Of a stretch of 64,000 nt of DNA, positions 8,282 to 17,014 are shown in pieces. The notes beneath the pieces are model-generated. The model saw nothing but the letters and a program-made list of their open reading frames with translations, was not told the DNA's origin and ran no database searches. Source of the stretch: Micromonospora rifamycinica (GTDB lineage Bacteria > Actinomycetota > Actinomycetes > Mycobacteriales > Micromonosporaceae); the NCBI RefSeq assembly GCF_900090265.1, contig NZ_LT607752.1, forward strand, positions 4,030,001-4,094,000, read 5' to 3'. Numbering within the stretch: the stretch's first letter is position 1; the number at the start of each line of letters is the position of its first letter. The translations under genes and the position numbers were made by a program.

Positions 8282-9246
8282 TCCTCGCCCACGCCGACCA
8301 GGCCACCCGCCGGTACGGCGACGTCCTCGCCCTCGACCGGGTCGACCTGACCGTCTCCGCCGGAGAACTCGTCGGCCTGCTCGGGCCGAACGGCGCCGGC
8401 AAGAGCACCCTGATCAACATGCTGGTCGGGCTGCGTCGCCCGAGCGCCGGCCGGGTCGAGCTCTTCGGCGGCGACCCACGCCGACCGGCGTCCCGGCGGC
8501 AGCTCGGGGTCACCCCGCAGGAGACCGGCCTGCCCGGCACCCTGCGGGTCGGCGAGGTGGTCGACTTCGTCGCCGCGCACTTCCCCGACCCGGTGCCCCG
8601 GGCCGAGCTGCTCGACCGGTTCGGCCTCACCGACCAGGAGAAACGGCAGACCGGCGGGCTCTCCGGCGGGCAGCGGCGTCGGCTCGCCGTCGCGCTGGCC
8701 TTCGTCGGCCGGCCCCGGCTGGTCGTCCTGGACGAGCCGACCACCGGGCTGGACGTCGAGGCCCGGCACACCCTGTGGGAGGCGGTCCGGTCGTTCCACG
8801 CCGACGGCGGGACGGTCCTGCTGAGCAGCCACTACCTCGAAGAGGTGGAGGCGCTGGCGCAGCGGGTGGTGGTGCTGGGGCAGGGCCGGGTGCTCGCCGA
8901 CGACACGGTGGGGGCGATCCGGGGCATCGTCGGCGTCCGCCGGGTCAGCCTGACCGCCGACGACCTGCCCGCGCTGCCCGGCGTGGTCGCCACCGAGCAC
9001 GCCGACGGGCGTACCCACCTGCTCACCACCGACGCCGACCAGCTGGTCCGCGACCTGGTCACCGCCGGGGTGGCGTTCCGCGAGCTGGAGGTCCGCCCCA
9101 CCTCGCTGGAGGAGGCCTTCCTCGCCATCACCGCGCAGGGCCCGGCCGCCACCGGCCCGACCGTCACCGACGCCACCGACCCGGCCCCCACCGACCCGAC
9201 CGCCGCCCCCACCAGTGCCGCCGCCGGCGGCCGACCCACCGCCTGA
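8278..9246 (+). CDS. ABC transporter ATP-binding protein (exporter type)
   Basis: Encodes 322 aa. Walker A is GPNGAGKST (about residues 38-46), the signature is LSGGQRRRLAVALAF, Walker B is LVVLDEPTTGLD and the H-loop is LLSSHYLEE. The CcmA/DrrA-like layout with a C-terminal regulatory domain (through SLEEAFLAITAQG) indicates an ABC-2 exporter ATPase. The last 30 or so residues are a Thr/Ala/Pro-rich tail. The start ATG overlaps the regulator stop. Its permease follows after 12 bp. Substrate cannot be inferred; antibiotic or lipid export are the usual roles. Confidence 0.92.
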   Translation: MILAHADQATRRYGDVLALDRVDLTVSAGELVGLLGPNGAGKSTLINMLVGLRRPSAGRVELFGGDPRRPASRRQLGVTPQETGLPGTLRVGEVVDFVAAHFPDPVPRAELLDRFGLTDQEKRQTGGLSGGQRRRLAVALAFVGRPRLVVLDEPTTGLDVEARHTLWEAVRSFHADGGTVLLSSHYLEEVEALAQRVVVLGQGRVLADDTVGAIRGIVGVRRVSLTADDLPALPGVVATEHADGRTHLLTTDADQLVRDLVTAGVAFRELEVRPTSLEEAFLAITAQGPAATGPTVTDATDPAPTDPTAAPTSAAAGGRPTA

Positions 9247-9258
9247 GGAGTCGACGCC

Positions 9259-9996
9259 GTGCCACTCACCCTGGTCCACGCCCGCTACCAGCTCCTGGAG
9301 ACCCTCCGCATCCCCGTCGCCGTGGTGGGCAGCGCTTTCTTCCCCGCCGCCGCGATGCTCTTCTTCGTCGTCCCGTTCGCCGGGGACAACCCGACCGGCG
9401 CCACCTACGCCACCGCCGCGATGGTCACCTTCGCGGTGATGAGCGCCAACATCTTCCAGTACGGCATCGGCGTCGCCGAGGACCGCGACCAGCCGTGGAA
9501 CCCGTACACCCGGACCCTGCCGGCCGGTCCGGGGCCCCGGCTGGCCGGACGGATCCTGGCCGGGCTGGTGCTGACGTACCTGTCGATGCTGCCCGTCGTG
9601 ATCATCGCGGCGGTCGCCACGGCCGCCCGGGTCACGCCGGCCGGACTGCTGCTCGGCGCGGTCACCGTAGCCGTGGTGTCGGTGCCGTTCACCCTGCTCG
9701 GCCTCGCCATCGGCTACTCGCTGCCGAGCAAGGCGGCGATCGTCGTCGCGCAGGTCATCTTCTTCCCGCTGGCCTTCGGCGGCGGCCTGCTCTCCGCCCC
9801 CGGCGACGCACCCGGCTTCATCAAGATGATCGCCCCGTTCCTGCCCACCCGGGGCGCGGTCGAGCTGATGTGGGCGGCGGTCGGCGACTGGCGGCCCGAC
9901 CCGCTCGCCCTGGGCATGCTCGGCGTCTGGATCGTGCTGCTCGCCGCGGTCTCCGGTGCCGCGTACCGGCGGGACGAGGGTCGCCGGTTCAGTTGA
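9259..9996 (+). CDS. ABC-2 type transporter permease
   Basis: Encodes 245 aa with six predicted membrane spans and the ABC-2 pattern of a cytoplasmic N-terminus (LVHARYQLLETLRIP), a conserved loop (QYGIGVAEDRDQPWNPYTRTLPAGP) and a late reentrant-like segment. The GTG at 9259 is preceded by GAGGAG. It completes the operon with the ATPase, the winged-helix regulator and the membrane protein upstream. Confidence 0.88.
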   Translation: MPLTLVHARYQLLETLRIPVAVVGSAFFPAAAMLFFVVPFAGDNPTGATYATAAMVTFAVMSANIFQYGIGVAEDRDQPWNPYTRTLPAGPGPRLAGRILAGLVLTYLSMLPVVIIAAVATAARVTPAGLLLGAVTVAVVSVPFTLLGLAIGYSLPSKAAIVVAQVIFFPLAFGGGLLSAPGDAPGFIKMIAPFLPTRGAVELMWAAVGDWRPDPLALGMLGVWIVLLAAVSGAAYRRDEGRRFS

Positions 9997-10088
9997 CCTT
10001 TCGCCGGTTCGGCCCGGTGGCCGTCGACCGGTGCCACGATGCCGGCAGGGCGGCGACCAGCCCGCCCCCGCAGCCGAGAGGGGTCGAC

Positions 10089-10874
10089 GTGAGCACCGTC
10101 GCCGCGGGCACGCCCTGCTGGACCGACCTGGCGACCCCCGACCTGGAAGCCGCCCGGCGGTTCTACCCGGAGCTGTTCGGCTGGACCGGGCGGATCGCGC
10201 CGGAGCCCGAGGCGGCCGGCTACACCACCTTCCGCAAGGACGGCCGGGCGGTGGCGGGCGCCGGCCCACCGGCCGGGCCGGACCAGGTGCCGGTCTGGTC
10301 GACGTACGTGGCGACCGACGACGCCGACCTGGTCACCGTCCGGGTCGAGGCGGCCGGCGGACAGGTGCTGGTCACCCCGTTCGACGTCCTCGACGCCGGT
10401 CGGATGGCGGTCTTCGCCGACCCGGCCGGCGCGGTGTTCAGCGTCTGGCAGCCGATGCGGATGCCCGGTGCGGAGCTGCTCGACGCCCCCGGGGCGATGT
10501 GCTGGAACGAGCTGGTCAGCCCCGACCCGGAGGGCGCGAAGGCCTTCTACGAGCTGGTCTTCGGCTGGCACCCGGAGGATCGCCCCGTCACGGGGTACGA
10601 CCACACGGGCTGGCGGTGCGGGGCGCGGATCGTGGCGGGGATGCTCACCCCACCCGGTGACGACCCGGCCGCCGGTCGGCCCGCGTACTGGTCGGTGTTC
10701 TTCGCGGTGGCCGACGTGGACGCCGCCGCCGCGCGGGCCACCACCCTCGGCGGCACCGTCGGCACCCCGCCCGGGGACACCCCGCTGGGCCGGCTCACCA
10801 CCCTCCACGACCCCCAGGGTGCCCGGTTCTCCCTGCTCCAGGCCGGAACAGGACGCGCCGGTCGACCCTCATGA
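10089..10874 (+). CDS. two-domain VOC (glyoxalase/dioxygenase-fold) protein
   Basis: Encodes 261 aa made of two tandem VOC modules: residues 6-120 (CWTDLATPDLEAARRFYPELFGW ... DPAGAVFSVWQ) and about 130-250 (CWNELVSPDPEGAKAFYELVFGW ... DPQGARFSLLQ). Such duplicated modules form one complete metal or ligand site. Streptomycete and Micromonospora homologues are annotated as glyoxalase or hydroxylase, but the substrate is unknown. The GTG start 10089 follows GAGAGGGG. The stop shares TCATGA with the convergent btuD stop, so the two genes overlap by 6 bp. Confidence 0.82.
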   Translation: MSTVAAGTPCWTDLATPDLEAARRFYPELFGWTGRIAPEPEAAGYTTFRKDGRAVAGAGPPAGPDQVPVWSTYVATDDADLVTVRVEAAGGQVLVTPFDVLDAGRMAVFADPAGAVFSVWQPMRMPGAELLDAPGAMCWNELVSPDPEGAKAFYELVFGWHPEDRPVTGYDHTGWRCGARIVAGMLTPPGDDPAAGRPAYWSVFFAVADVDAAAARATTLGGTVGTPPGDTPLGRLTTLHDPQGARFSLLQAGTGRAGRPS

Positions 10875-11660
10875 CCGGGGCGGCGCGGGGCGGGTGGGCA
10901 CCACGAGAGGGCCGTGCTCCCCGGGAACGACCCGGATCCGGGCCCGGTAGTGCCGGGACAGCAGCTCCTCGGTGAGCACCTGGTCGGGTGGCCCCACCGC
11001 GACGACGCGCCCCTCGGCGAGCAGCACCATCCGGTCGGCGTACTCACCGGCGACGGAGAGGTCGTGCATGGTGGCCAGCACGGTCAGCCCGTGCGCCCGG
11101 CGGAGCTGGTCGACCAGCTCCAGCACCTCCTGCTGGTGGCCGATGTCCAGCGCGCTGGTCGGCTCGTCCAGCAGCAGCAGGGTGGCGCCCTGGGCGAGCG
11201 CGCGGGCCAGGAAGACCCGCTGCCGCTCCCCGCCGGAGAGGGTGGCCAGCTCCCGCCGGTGGAACACGGTCAGATCCAACCGGTCGAGTACGTCGTGCAC
11301 GGCGGCCAGGTCGGCCGCCGACTCCCGGCCCAGCGGTGCGATGTACGGGGTCCGCCCCAGCAGCACGTAGTCGAACACCGACATGCCCGCCGGCACCACC
11401 GGGGACTGCGCCACCGTCGCCACCACCCGGGCCCGGTCCCGGCGACGCAGCGCGCCGGACGGCGTACCGAACAGCGAGACCGCGCCCGGGGCGGGCAGCA
11501 GGCCGCCGACGGCCCGCAGCAGGGTCGACTTGCCGGCGCCGTTCGGCCCGATCACGGTGACCCACTCGCCCGGGGTGACCGTGAGGTCGACGCCGTCCAG
11601 GATCACCTCCCCACCGAGCCGCACGTGCAGCCCCCGCACCTCCACCGCCGGCACACTCAC
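10869..11660 (-). CDS. btuD: cobalamin ABC importer ATPase BtuD
   Basis: Encodes 263 aa. Walker A GPNGAGKST lies at residues 38-46, the signature is LSGGERQRVFLARAL, Walker B is LLLLDEPTSALD and the switch His is in ATMHDLSVAGEYAD. The protein belongs to the FecE/BtuD/HmuV importer ATPases. By sequence alone it could serve heme or siderophore uptake. The cobalamin riboswitch ahead of the operon argues for vitamin B12. It overlaps the permease stop by GTGA and is the last gene of btuF-btuC-btuD. Confidence 0.85.
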   Translation of the reverse strand: MSVPAVEVRGLHVRLGGEVILDGVDLTVTPGEWVTVIGPNGAGKSTLLRAVGGLLPAPGAVSLFGTPSGALRRRDRARVVATVAQSPVVPAGMSVFDYVLLGRTPYIAPLGRESAADLAAVHDVLDRLDLTVFHRRELATLSGGERQRVFLARALAQGATLLLLDEPTSALDIGHQQEVLELVDQLRRAHGLTVLATMHDLSVAGEYADRMVLLAEGRVVAVGPPDQVLTEELLSRHYRARIRVVPGEHGPLVVPTRPAPPRS

Positions 11661-12778
11661 GGGAACACCCGGCGGGCGGTGCGCAGGACCAGGACGAAGA
11701 ACGGGCCGCCGAGCAGGGCGGTCACCACGCCGATCGGGATCTCGGCGGGGGCGGCCGCGGTGCGGGCCACCACGTCGGTCAGCGCCAGGAACGCCCCGCC
11801 GAAGAGCATCGACAGCGGCAGGATCACCCGGTAGCTCGATCCGGCCAGCAGCCGCACGGTGTGCGGCACGATGATCCCGACGAAGCCGATCAGCCCCGAG
11901 GCGGAGACCGCCGCGGCGGTCCCCAGCGAGGCGGCGGCGATCAGCAGGTAGCGGGAGCGTTGCGGGTGCAGCCCGAGGCCGCTCGCCTCGTCGTCGCCGA
12001 CCGAGAGCACGTCGAGTTCCCGCCGGTGCAGCAGCACCACCACGGTGGTCAGCACGAAGTACGGCAGGATCAGCCGGACGTCACCCCAGCCGGCGGTGCC
12101 CAGCCGCCCGAGCAGCCAGGAGTAGACCGGCTGGATGCCGTCGGAGTGCCGTTGCAGCAGGTACGTCTGCCCGGCGGCGAGGAACGCCGACACCGCCACC
12201 CCGGCCAGGATCAGGGTGGCCGGTGACCGGTCCCGCCCGCCGGCCGCCCCGAGCAGGTACGTCAGGGCGACCGCCCCGAGCGAGCCGACGAACGCGGCGA
12301 GCGGGATCGTGACCGGCATCCCGGTCAGCGCACCGCCCGTCCCGACGCCGCCCAGCGTGATCACGGCGGTCACCGCGAGCCCTGCGCCGGCCGCCACCCC
12401 CAGCAGGTACGGGTCGGCCAGCGGGTTGCGGAACACGCCCTGGTAGCAGCCGCCGGCCAGGGCGAGCAGGCCGCCGACGAGGAGGCCGAGTACCACCCGG
12501 GGCAGCCGCAGCTCGGTGACGATCGCGATCTCGCGTTCGGTCAACCCGCTGTCCAGGCGTACCCCGGGCAGCAGGTTGAGCAGCTCGGCGGCGACGCTGC
12601 CGGGCGGCAGGCCGACCGGGCCGAGGGAGACCCCGGCGACCAGGGCCACCAGCACGGCGAGCACCCCGGCGGCGAGCCAGCGCTTGCGCAGCCCGGCCGG
12701 TCGGGGCGTACCGCCGGCGGCAGTCGGCCGGAGTGCGGCGGCCCCGGCCGGCACCGGGTCGGTGGGCCGCACGGTCAC
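11657..12778 (-). CDS. btuC: cobalamin ABC importer permease BtuC (FecCD family)
   Basis: Encodes 373 aa from the GTG at 12778, 13 bp after the btuF stop. About ten transmembrane helices follow a 35-residue Pro/Ala-rich N-terminus. FecCD landmarks are LRLPRVVLGLLVGGLLALAGGCYQGVFRNPLADPYLLG and the ATPase-coupling loop near GLIGFVGIIVPHTVRLLAG. A longer frame starting at 12874 lies inside btuF and is rejected. It pairs with BtuD and the binding lipoprotein BtuF in one operon. Confidence 0.88.
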   Translation of the reverse strand: MTVRPTDPVPAGAAALRPTAAGGTPRPAGLRKRWLAAGVLAVLVALVAGVSLGPVGLPPGSVAAELLNLLPGVRLDSGLTEREIAIVTELRLPRVVLGLLVGGLLALAGGCYQGVFRNPLADPYLLGVAAGAGLAVTAVITLGGVGTGGALTGMPVTIPLAAFVGSLGAVALTYLLGAAGGRDRSPATLILAGVAVSAFLAAGQTYLLQRHSDGIQPVYSWLLGRLGTAGWGDVRLILPYFVLTTVVVLLHRRELDVLSVGDDEASGLGLHPQRSRYLLIAAASLGTAAAVSASGLIGFVGIIVPHTVRLLAGSSYRVILPLSMLFGGAFLALTDVVARTAAAPAEIPIGVVTALLGGPFFVLVLRTARRVFP

Positions 12779-12791
12779 CGGTGGTGGACCG

Positions 12792-13727
12792 TCACGCCGG
12801 CACCTTGGCGGTGGCGTCGACGATCGACCGGAGCAGGTCGACCACGCGCGGCCCCCAGCGCGAGGCGATGTCATCGTCGAGGGCGACGACCTGGTTGTTC
12901 TTGACGGCGGTGACGCCGGCCCAGCCGCTGCGCGCCTTGACCGTGTCGGCGCTCTGCTGGCAGCACTTCACGTCGGCCAGGAAGACGAAGTCGGGGTTCG
13001 CCTTGACGATGATCTCCTGGGAGAGCTGCGGGTAGCCGCCGTTCTTGCCGTCGGCGTCGGAGGCGTCGGCGATGTTCTCCAGCCCGGCCAGGGTGTAGAG
13101 CGAGCCGATGAAGGTCTTGCTGGTCGCGCTGTACAGCTCCGGCCCCAGCTCGTGGTAGTAGGTCAGCTTCGTCGACCGCTGCGGCAGGTCCTTGGTGAGC
13201 TTGCCGATCTCGTCCTTCATCCGGGCGGTGACGTCGGCCGCCTCGGTCGGGTGCCCGGTGAGCGTGCCCAGGTCGGTGAGCTGCCGGTAGGTGTCGTCGA
13301 GGGTGGTCGCGGCCGGGGTGAGCAGCACCGGGACCTTCAGCGCGGTGAGCTGGGCGACGATCTTGTTGGTGTCGTTGGCGAGCACCACCAGGTCGGGGTT
13401 CTTGCCGGCGATCGCCTCGGCGTTGGGCTGGAAGCCGGACAGCTCGCTCTTGGGCGCGTCGGCCGGGTAGTTCGACTGGTCGTCGGCGGCGGTGACCTGC
13501 TTGCCGGCGCCGATCGCGAAGAGCATCTCGGTCGCGGTGGGCGACAGCGAGACGATCTTCTCGGGCCGCTTGTCCAGGGTGAGGTTGCCGACGGTGGCCG
13601 GGAAGGCGGCGGCGCCGGAGCTGCTGCCGGCGGCGGGGGTGTCGGAGGTCTTCTCGGCGCACGCGCCGAGGGCGAGGGCGGCCACCGCGAGGGTCGCGGC
13701 GAACAGCCGGGGGGTACGTCGGGACAT
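12792..13727 (-). CDS. btuF: cobalamin-binding lipoprotein BtuF
   Basis: Encodes 311 aa. A signal peptide ends in the lipobox LGAC with the lipidated Cys at 23. The mature part is a class III periplasmic-binding protein (RPEKIVSLSPTATEMLFAIGAGKQVTAADD; NPDLVVLA; YPQLSQEIIVKANPDFVFL). The ATG at 13727 sits 5 bp after an AGGAGG sequence that is itself part of a hairpin (13734-13771). A 397-codon frame extending to 13985 is an artefact across the riboswitch. The B12 riboswitch makes cobalamin, and not iron-siderophore or heme, the likely ligand. Confidence 0.87.
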   Translation of the reverse strand: MSRRTPRLFAATLAVAALALGACAEKTSDTPAAGSSSGAAAFPATVGNLTLDKRPEKIVSLSPTATEMLFAIGAGKQVTAADDQSNYPADAPKSELSGFQPNAEAIAGKNPDLVVLANDTNKIVAQLTALKVPVLLTPAATTLDDTYRQLTDLGTLTGHPTEAADVTARMKDEIGKLTKDLPQRSTKLTYYHELGPELYSATSKTFIGSLYTLAGLENIADASDADGKNGGYPQLSQEIIVKANPDFVFLADVKCCQQSADTVKARSGWAGVTAVKNNQVVALDDDIASRWGPRVVDLLRSIVDATAKVPA

Positions 13728-13733
13728 CGGTCC

Positions 13734-13771
13734 TCCTGTCGGTCGAGGAGCGTGGTGCTTCGCCGACAGGA
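13734..13771 (-). promoter_or_regulatory. RBS-sequestering hairpin of the btu operon (riboswitch expression platform)
   Basis: TCCTGTCGG and CCGACAGGA (13763-13771 and 13734-13742, read on the minus strand) form a perfect 9-bp stem that takes in part of the AGGAGG Shine-Dalgarno just before the btuF ATG. This is the expected layout for ligand-dependent translational shut-off downstream of a cobalamin aptamer. Confidence 0.6.
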
Positions 13772-13829
13772 ACCGCGGTGCGTGCCCGTCCGCGAGGCGC
13801 CCTTCCTCGAGAGCGCGTGTCGCGACCGA

Positions 13830-13995
13830 CCGCAGGCGACCTGGCTCGTCCCCACACACGACGACGCCGGCCACTCGGGCCGGGCGTCGGGGCGGCCCGG
13901 CGGGGCCGGGACCACGGTGGGGCATCTCAGTTGCGGGACAGCGCCGGTTTCCCACCGGCTTCGCTGCGGGTCGATCGGGTGCCACGGTAGCGCAC
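13830..13995 (-). promoter_or_regulatory. cobalamin riboswitch aptamer
   Basis: Read on the minus strand the leader contains GAAGCCGGTGGGAAACCGGC followed at once by GCTGTCCCGCAACTG, then about 110 nt further on GAGCCAGGTCGCCTGC. These match the conserved cobalamin riboswitch core and the B12 box (AGCCAGG..ACCTGC type). It lies 100 nt upstream of btuF, and the intervening leader ends in a hairpin that covers the ribosome binding site. Exact 5' and 3' limits are approximate. Confidence 0.88.
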
Positions 13996-14081
13996 GACCA
14001 GCGGAGATCGTCTGCTCGGTGGGGGTGGGTGGGGCCCCGTCGGGGGCTTACGGGACCCCACCCGGAATGACGTCCGGTAAC

Positions 14082-15392
14082 TCAGCAGTAGGTGCTCTGC
14101 TTGTTGATCACGCGGTAGGGGCAGTCGGCGTACTCGGACAGGAGCAGCACCGCCTCCTTGTTGCGGGAGGTCTGGGCCGGGATGACCTCGTCGGGCGGGT
14201 AGAAGCCGCCGCCGGCCCCGGACGACCCGGGGTACATCTCGAAGGTGTACGCCCAGATCTTGTGGGTCGCCCACATCCAGTCGAGGCTGTCGCCGTCGGT
14301 GATGTAGAGGTCGCTGGACTGCTCGGGGGTGTAGCCGTTGGTGGCCGCCATCCGCTGCCCGAGGGTGGCGAAGGTGTTGTACTGGTCGGCGGTCATCCCA
14401 CTGGGGGTGTTCGCCGTGGTGTAGCCGAACGGCCAGAGCACCAGCTGCGAGTAGGTGTGCCAGTCGATGTTGGCCTTGATCTGCTGCACCCCGCCGACGA
14501 CCCGGCTGTTGACGAAGTCCCGCAGCGCCTTGGTCTCCGGCGCGGAGAAGGCGGACGGCCCCCGGTAGGTGGTCGACGACGGCGTGCCGGAGGAGCCGCC
14601 GCAGCAGCCCCAGTTGTAGCCCCAGTTGCGGTTCAGGTCGGTGCCGACCGCGGCGGCCCCGCTGTTGGGCTGCCGGTTCTTGCGCCACGACCGGTAGGAG
14701 CCGGTGGCGATGTCGTACTCGCTGCCGTCCGGGTTGACAGTGGGGACGATCCAGATCTCCCGCGAGTTGACGATGCTGGTGATCCGCGAGTCGGTGCCGT
14801 AGCTGTCGGTGAAGAGGTTGAGCAGGTAGATCGCCATCTCGACGGTCAGGTGCTCGCGGGCGTGCTGCTGGGAGTTGAACAGGATCTCCGGTTCGGCCTC
14901 GTCGGTGCCGACGTTGTCGGAGATCTTCACCGCCATCAGGTCGCGGCCCTCGTACGACCGGCCGATGCTGATCTTGCGGGCGATGGCCGGGTGGTCGGCG
15001 ACCACCTGGTTGACCACGGTGGTCAGCTCGGCGTAGTCGTGGTAGTTCGAGTCGGCCGGCGGGAAGGCGTAGGTGCCCGCCCCCTCGGCGGGGGCCGGTG
15101 GGGCCTCCTTCTCCAGGCGGAAGCCGAGCCGGCTGATCGCGGCGGCCTCGGACCGGGTGGCCGAGACGTACAGCACCCCGTGTTCGGCCGAGTCGATGGC
15201 CGCGCCGGTGCGGGCGACGGCGTTGCGGTCGGCCAGGGTACGGGGGCCGAGCACCCGGTACTCGGTGGCGGCGGGCTCGGGTTCCGGGGCCGGGCGCGCG
15301 GAGACCGGCCCGGTGGCGACGGCGGTGAGGCCGAAGCCGGCGATGACGGCGAGCGCCAGGCGACGCCGGAAGGTGGAGGCGCGGAAGGCCAT
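14082..15392 (-). CDS. secreted zinc carboxypeptidase, peptidase M14 family
   Basis: Encodes 436 aa. A signal peptide covers residues 1-32. The catalytic domain has H177-A-R-E180 (in QQHAREHLT), the third zinc ligand H312 (IDWHTYSQLVLWP), substrate-binding NRNWG (254-258) and the likely catalytic Glu E385 (YTFEMYP). The start is decided by the RBS: GAGGAGG directly abuts the first ATG (15398) but lies 6 bp from the second (15392), which I use. It is divergent from the C39-like peptidase gene across a comparatively A/T-rich 204-bp gap, and the two may be co-regulated. Predicted role is extracellular peptide degradation. Confidence 0.9.
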   Translation of the reverse strand: MAFRASTFRRRLALAVIAGFGLTAVATGPVSARPAPEPEPAATEYRVLGPRTLADRNAVARTGAAIDSAEHGVLYVSATRSEAAAISRLGFRLEKEAPPAPAEGAGTYAFPPADSNYHDYAELTTVVNQVVADHPAIARKISIGRSYEGRDLMAVKISDNVGTDEAEPEILFNSQQHAREHLTVEMAIYLLNLFTDSYGTDSRITSIVNSREIWIVPTVNPDGSEYDIATGSYRSWRKNRQPNSGAAAVGTDLNRNWGYNWGCCGGSSGTPSSTTYRGPSAFSAPETKALRDFVNSRVVGGVQQIKANIDWHTYSQLVLWPFGYTTANTPSGMTADQYNTFATLGQRMAATNGYTPEQSSDLYITDGDSLDWMWATHKIWAYTFEMYPGSSGAGGGFYPPDEVIPAQTSRNKEAVLLLSEYADCPYRVINKQSTYC

Positions 15393-15596
15393 GGACATCC
15401 TCCTCGGGGTACGGGGTATCCCGCTGTGTGCACACTCCACCAGGAGTCACATGGTCATATCAATATCCTTGACTGTCTCAGGCCATCCCGACCGGATCGT
15501 CCTCTCGGCAACTATTTTCTTTCCCGCAAACCCTGGCGAAACTTCCTGCCAAACGGGACAGTGAAGGACAACGATTCCCCACCCCGCGGAGTTGCC

Positions 15597-16970
15597 ATGT
15601 CCAGCAGAGCCCTGCGCACGGCCGCCCTCGTCGGCTTCGCCACCCTGACCCTGCTCGCCAGCACCGCTCCCGTCCGCGCCGTCGGTCGCCTCGCCGAGGC
15701 ACACCCGCCCGCCGGAGGTCGCCCGCCCGCCGGCGACCACGACGAGCAGATCACCTTCCAGGAATGGTCCCGGTACCCGGACTGGCGGGCCGGCACCCAC
15801 CAGGGCACGTTCGCGGTGCCCGGCCACCGCGCCGGGCTCGCCATCGGCCGGCCCGCCGGCACCACCGCGTTCACCGACGAGCACACCGGCACCACCCGCA
15901 CCTGGGAGTACGCCACCTGGACCTCACCGCGCACCACGATCGGCTTCGACGCCACCGAGCTGGTCGCCTCCTGGAACGCCGACACCCCCGACGGTACCTG
16001 GCTCCAGGTCGAACTCCAGGGCACCTACACCACCGGCACGCACACCCCGTGGTACGTCATGGCCCGCTGGGCCGCCGGTGACCGGGACATCACCCGGGCC
16101 ACCCTGGACGGTCAGGGCGACCCCTGGTCCAGCGTCTGGACCGACACCTTCGCCATCGACGCCGCCGCCGAGGGGATCCGGCTGCGGTCGTACCAGCTGC
16201 GGCTCACCCTCTACCGCGCGCCCGGCCAGACCGCCTCGCCCCGGGTCCGGATGCTCGGCGCGATGAGCTCGAACGTGCCGGACCGGTTCACCGTCACCCC
16301 GAGCCGGGGCGGCATCGCCTGGGGCACCGAGTTGCCGGTGCCGGCCCGCTCCCAGATGGTCCACCGGGGCAGCTATCCCGAGTGGGGCGGCGGCGGCCAG
16401 GTCTGGTGCAGCCCGACGTCCACCACGATGGTGCTGGAGTACTACGGCCGGCTGCCGTCGGCCGCGGACCTGTCCTGGATCGACCCCGGCCACCCCGACC
16501 CGCAGGTCGTCCACGCCGCCCGGATGACCTGGGACGACGAGTACGAGGGCACCGGCAACTGGCCGTTCAACACCGCGTACGCGGCCAGCTTCCCCGGCAT
16601 CGAGGCCCGGGTGACCCGGCTGCACTCACTCGACGAGGTGGAACGCTTCATCCGGGCCGGCATGCCCGTGATCACCTCGCAGTCCTTCCTCGACACCGAG
16701 CTGGACGGATCGAACTACGGCACCTCCGGGCACCTGTTCGTGATCGTCGGCTTCACCGCCGACGGCGACGTGATCGTCAACGACCCGGCGTCGGCGTCCA
16801 ACGCCGAGGTCCGCACCGTCTACCGACGCGACCAGTTCGAGCAGATCTGGCTGCGCACCAAGCGGCACCGGACCGACGGCACGGTGGCCGGCGGCTCGGG
16901 CGGCATCGTCTACCTGATCAAGCCGACCGGCCGCCCGTGGCCGGCGGTCCCGGGCTCGACCAACTGGTGA
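15597..16970 (+). CDS. secreted C39-like cysteine peptidase
   Basis: Encodes 457 aa. A signal peptide is visible (residues 1-28). The first half (about 50-230) is a beta-rich module of unknown role with many Trp/Thr residues. The second half is a papain-like peptidase_C39_2 domain with C271 (QVWCSPTSTTM), H379 (GTSGHLFVIVGF) and N395-D396 (VNDPAS) in the right order. The ATG at 15597 follows GCGGAG. A long open frame reaching back to 12516 only mirrors genes on the other strand. It differs from bacteriocin-leader C39 proteases in being secreted and not fused to an ABC transporter. Confidence 0.85.
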   Translation: MSSRALRTAALVGFATLTLLASTAPVRAVGRLAEAHPPAGGRPPAGDHDEQITFQEWSRYPDWRAGTHQGTFAVPGHRAGLAIGRPAGTTAFTDEHTGTTRTWEYATWTSPRTTIGFDATELVASWNADTPDGTWLQVELQGTYTTGTHTPWYVMARWAAGDRDITRATLDGQGDPWSSVWTDTFAIDAAAEGIRLRSYQLRLTLYRAPGQTASPRVRMLGAMSSNVPDRFTVTPSRGGIAWGTELPVPARSQMVHRGSYPEWGGGGQVWCSPTSTTMVLEYYGRLPSAADLSWIDPGHPDPQVVHAARMTWDDEYEGTGNWPFNTAYAASFPGIEARVTRLHSLDEVERFIRAGMPVITSQSFLDTELDGSNYGTSGHLFVIVGFTADGDVIVNDPASASNAEVRTVYRRDQFEQIWLRTKRHRTDGTVAGGSGGIVYLIKPTGRPWPAVPGSTNW

Positions 16971-17014
16971 CCCGGCGACCGGCCGGCATCCGCTCCGGGG
17001 GTCGACGTAGGTGG

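Noticed and set aside
10869..13727. Heme or siderophore uptake as the role of the FecCD-type importer
   Set aside because: Protein families alone allow it, but the cobalamin riboswitch directly upstream makes vitamin B12 much more likely.
13728..13985. N-terminal extension of btuF to 13985
   Set aside because: The extension reads through the cobalamin riboswitch and RBS hairpin; a lipoprotein signal peptide starts exactly at the ATG 13727.
12516..16970. 1484-codon open frame on the plus strand
   Set aside because: Only its last 457 codons (from 15597) are a gene. The rest is antisense to btuC, btuF and the M14 peptidase gene and has the Val/Gly/Arg-rich look of a shadow frame.
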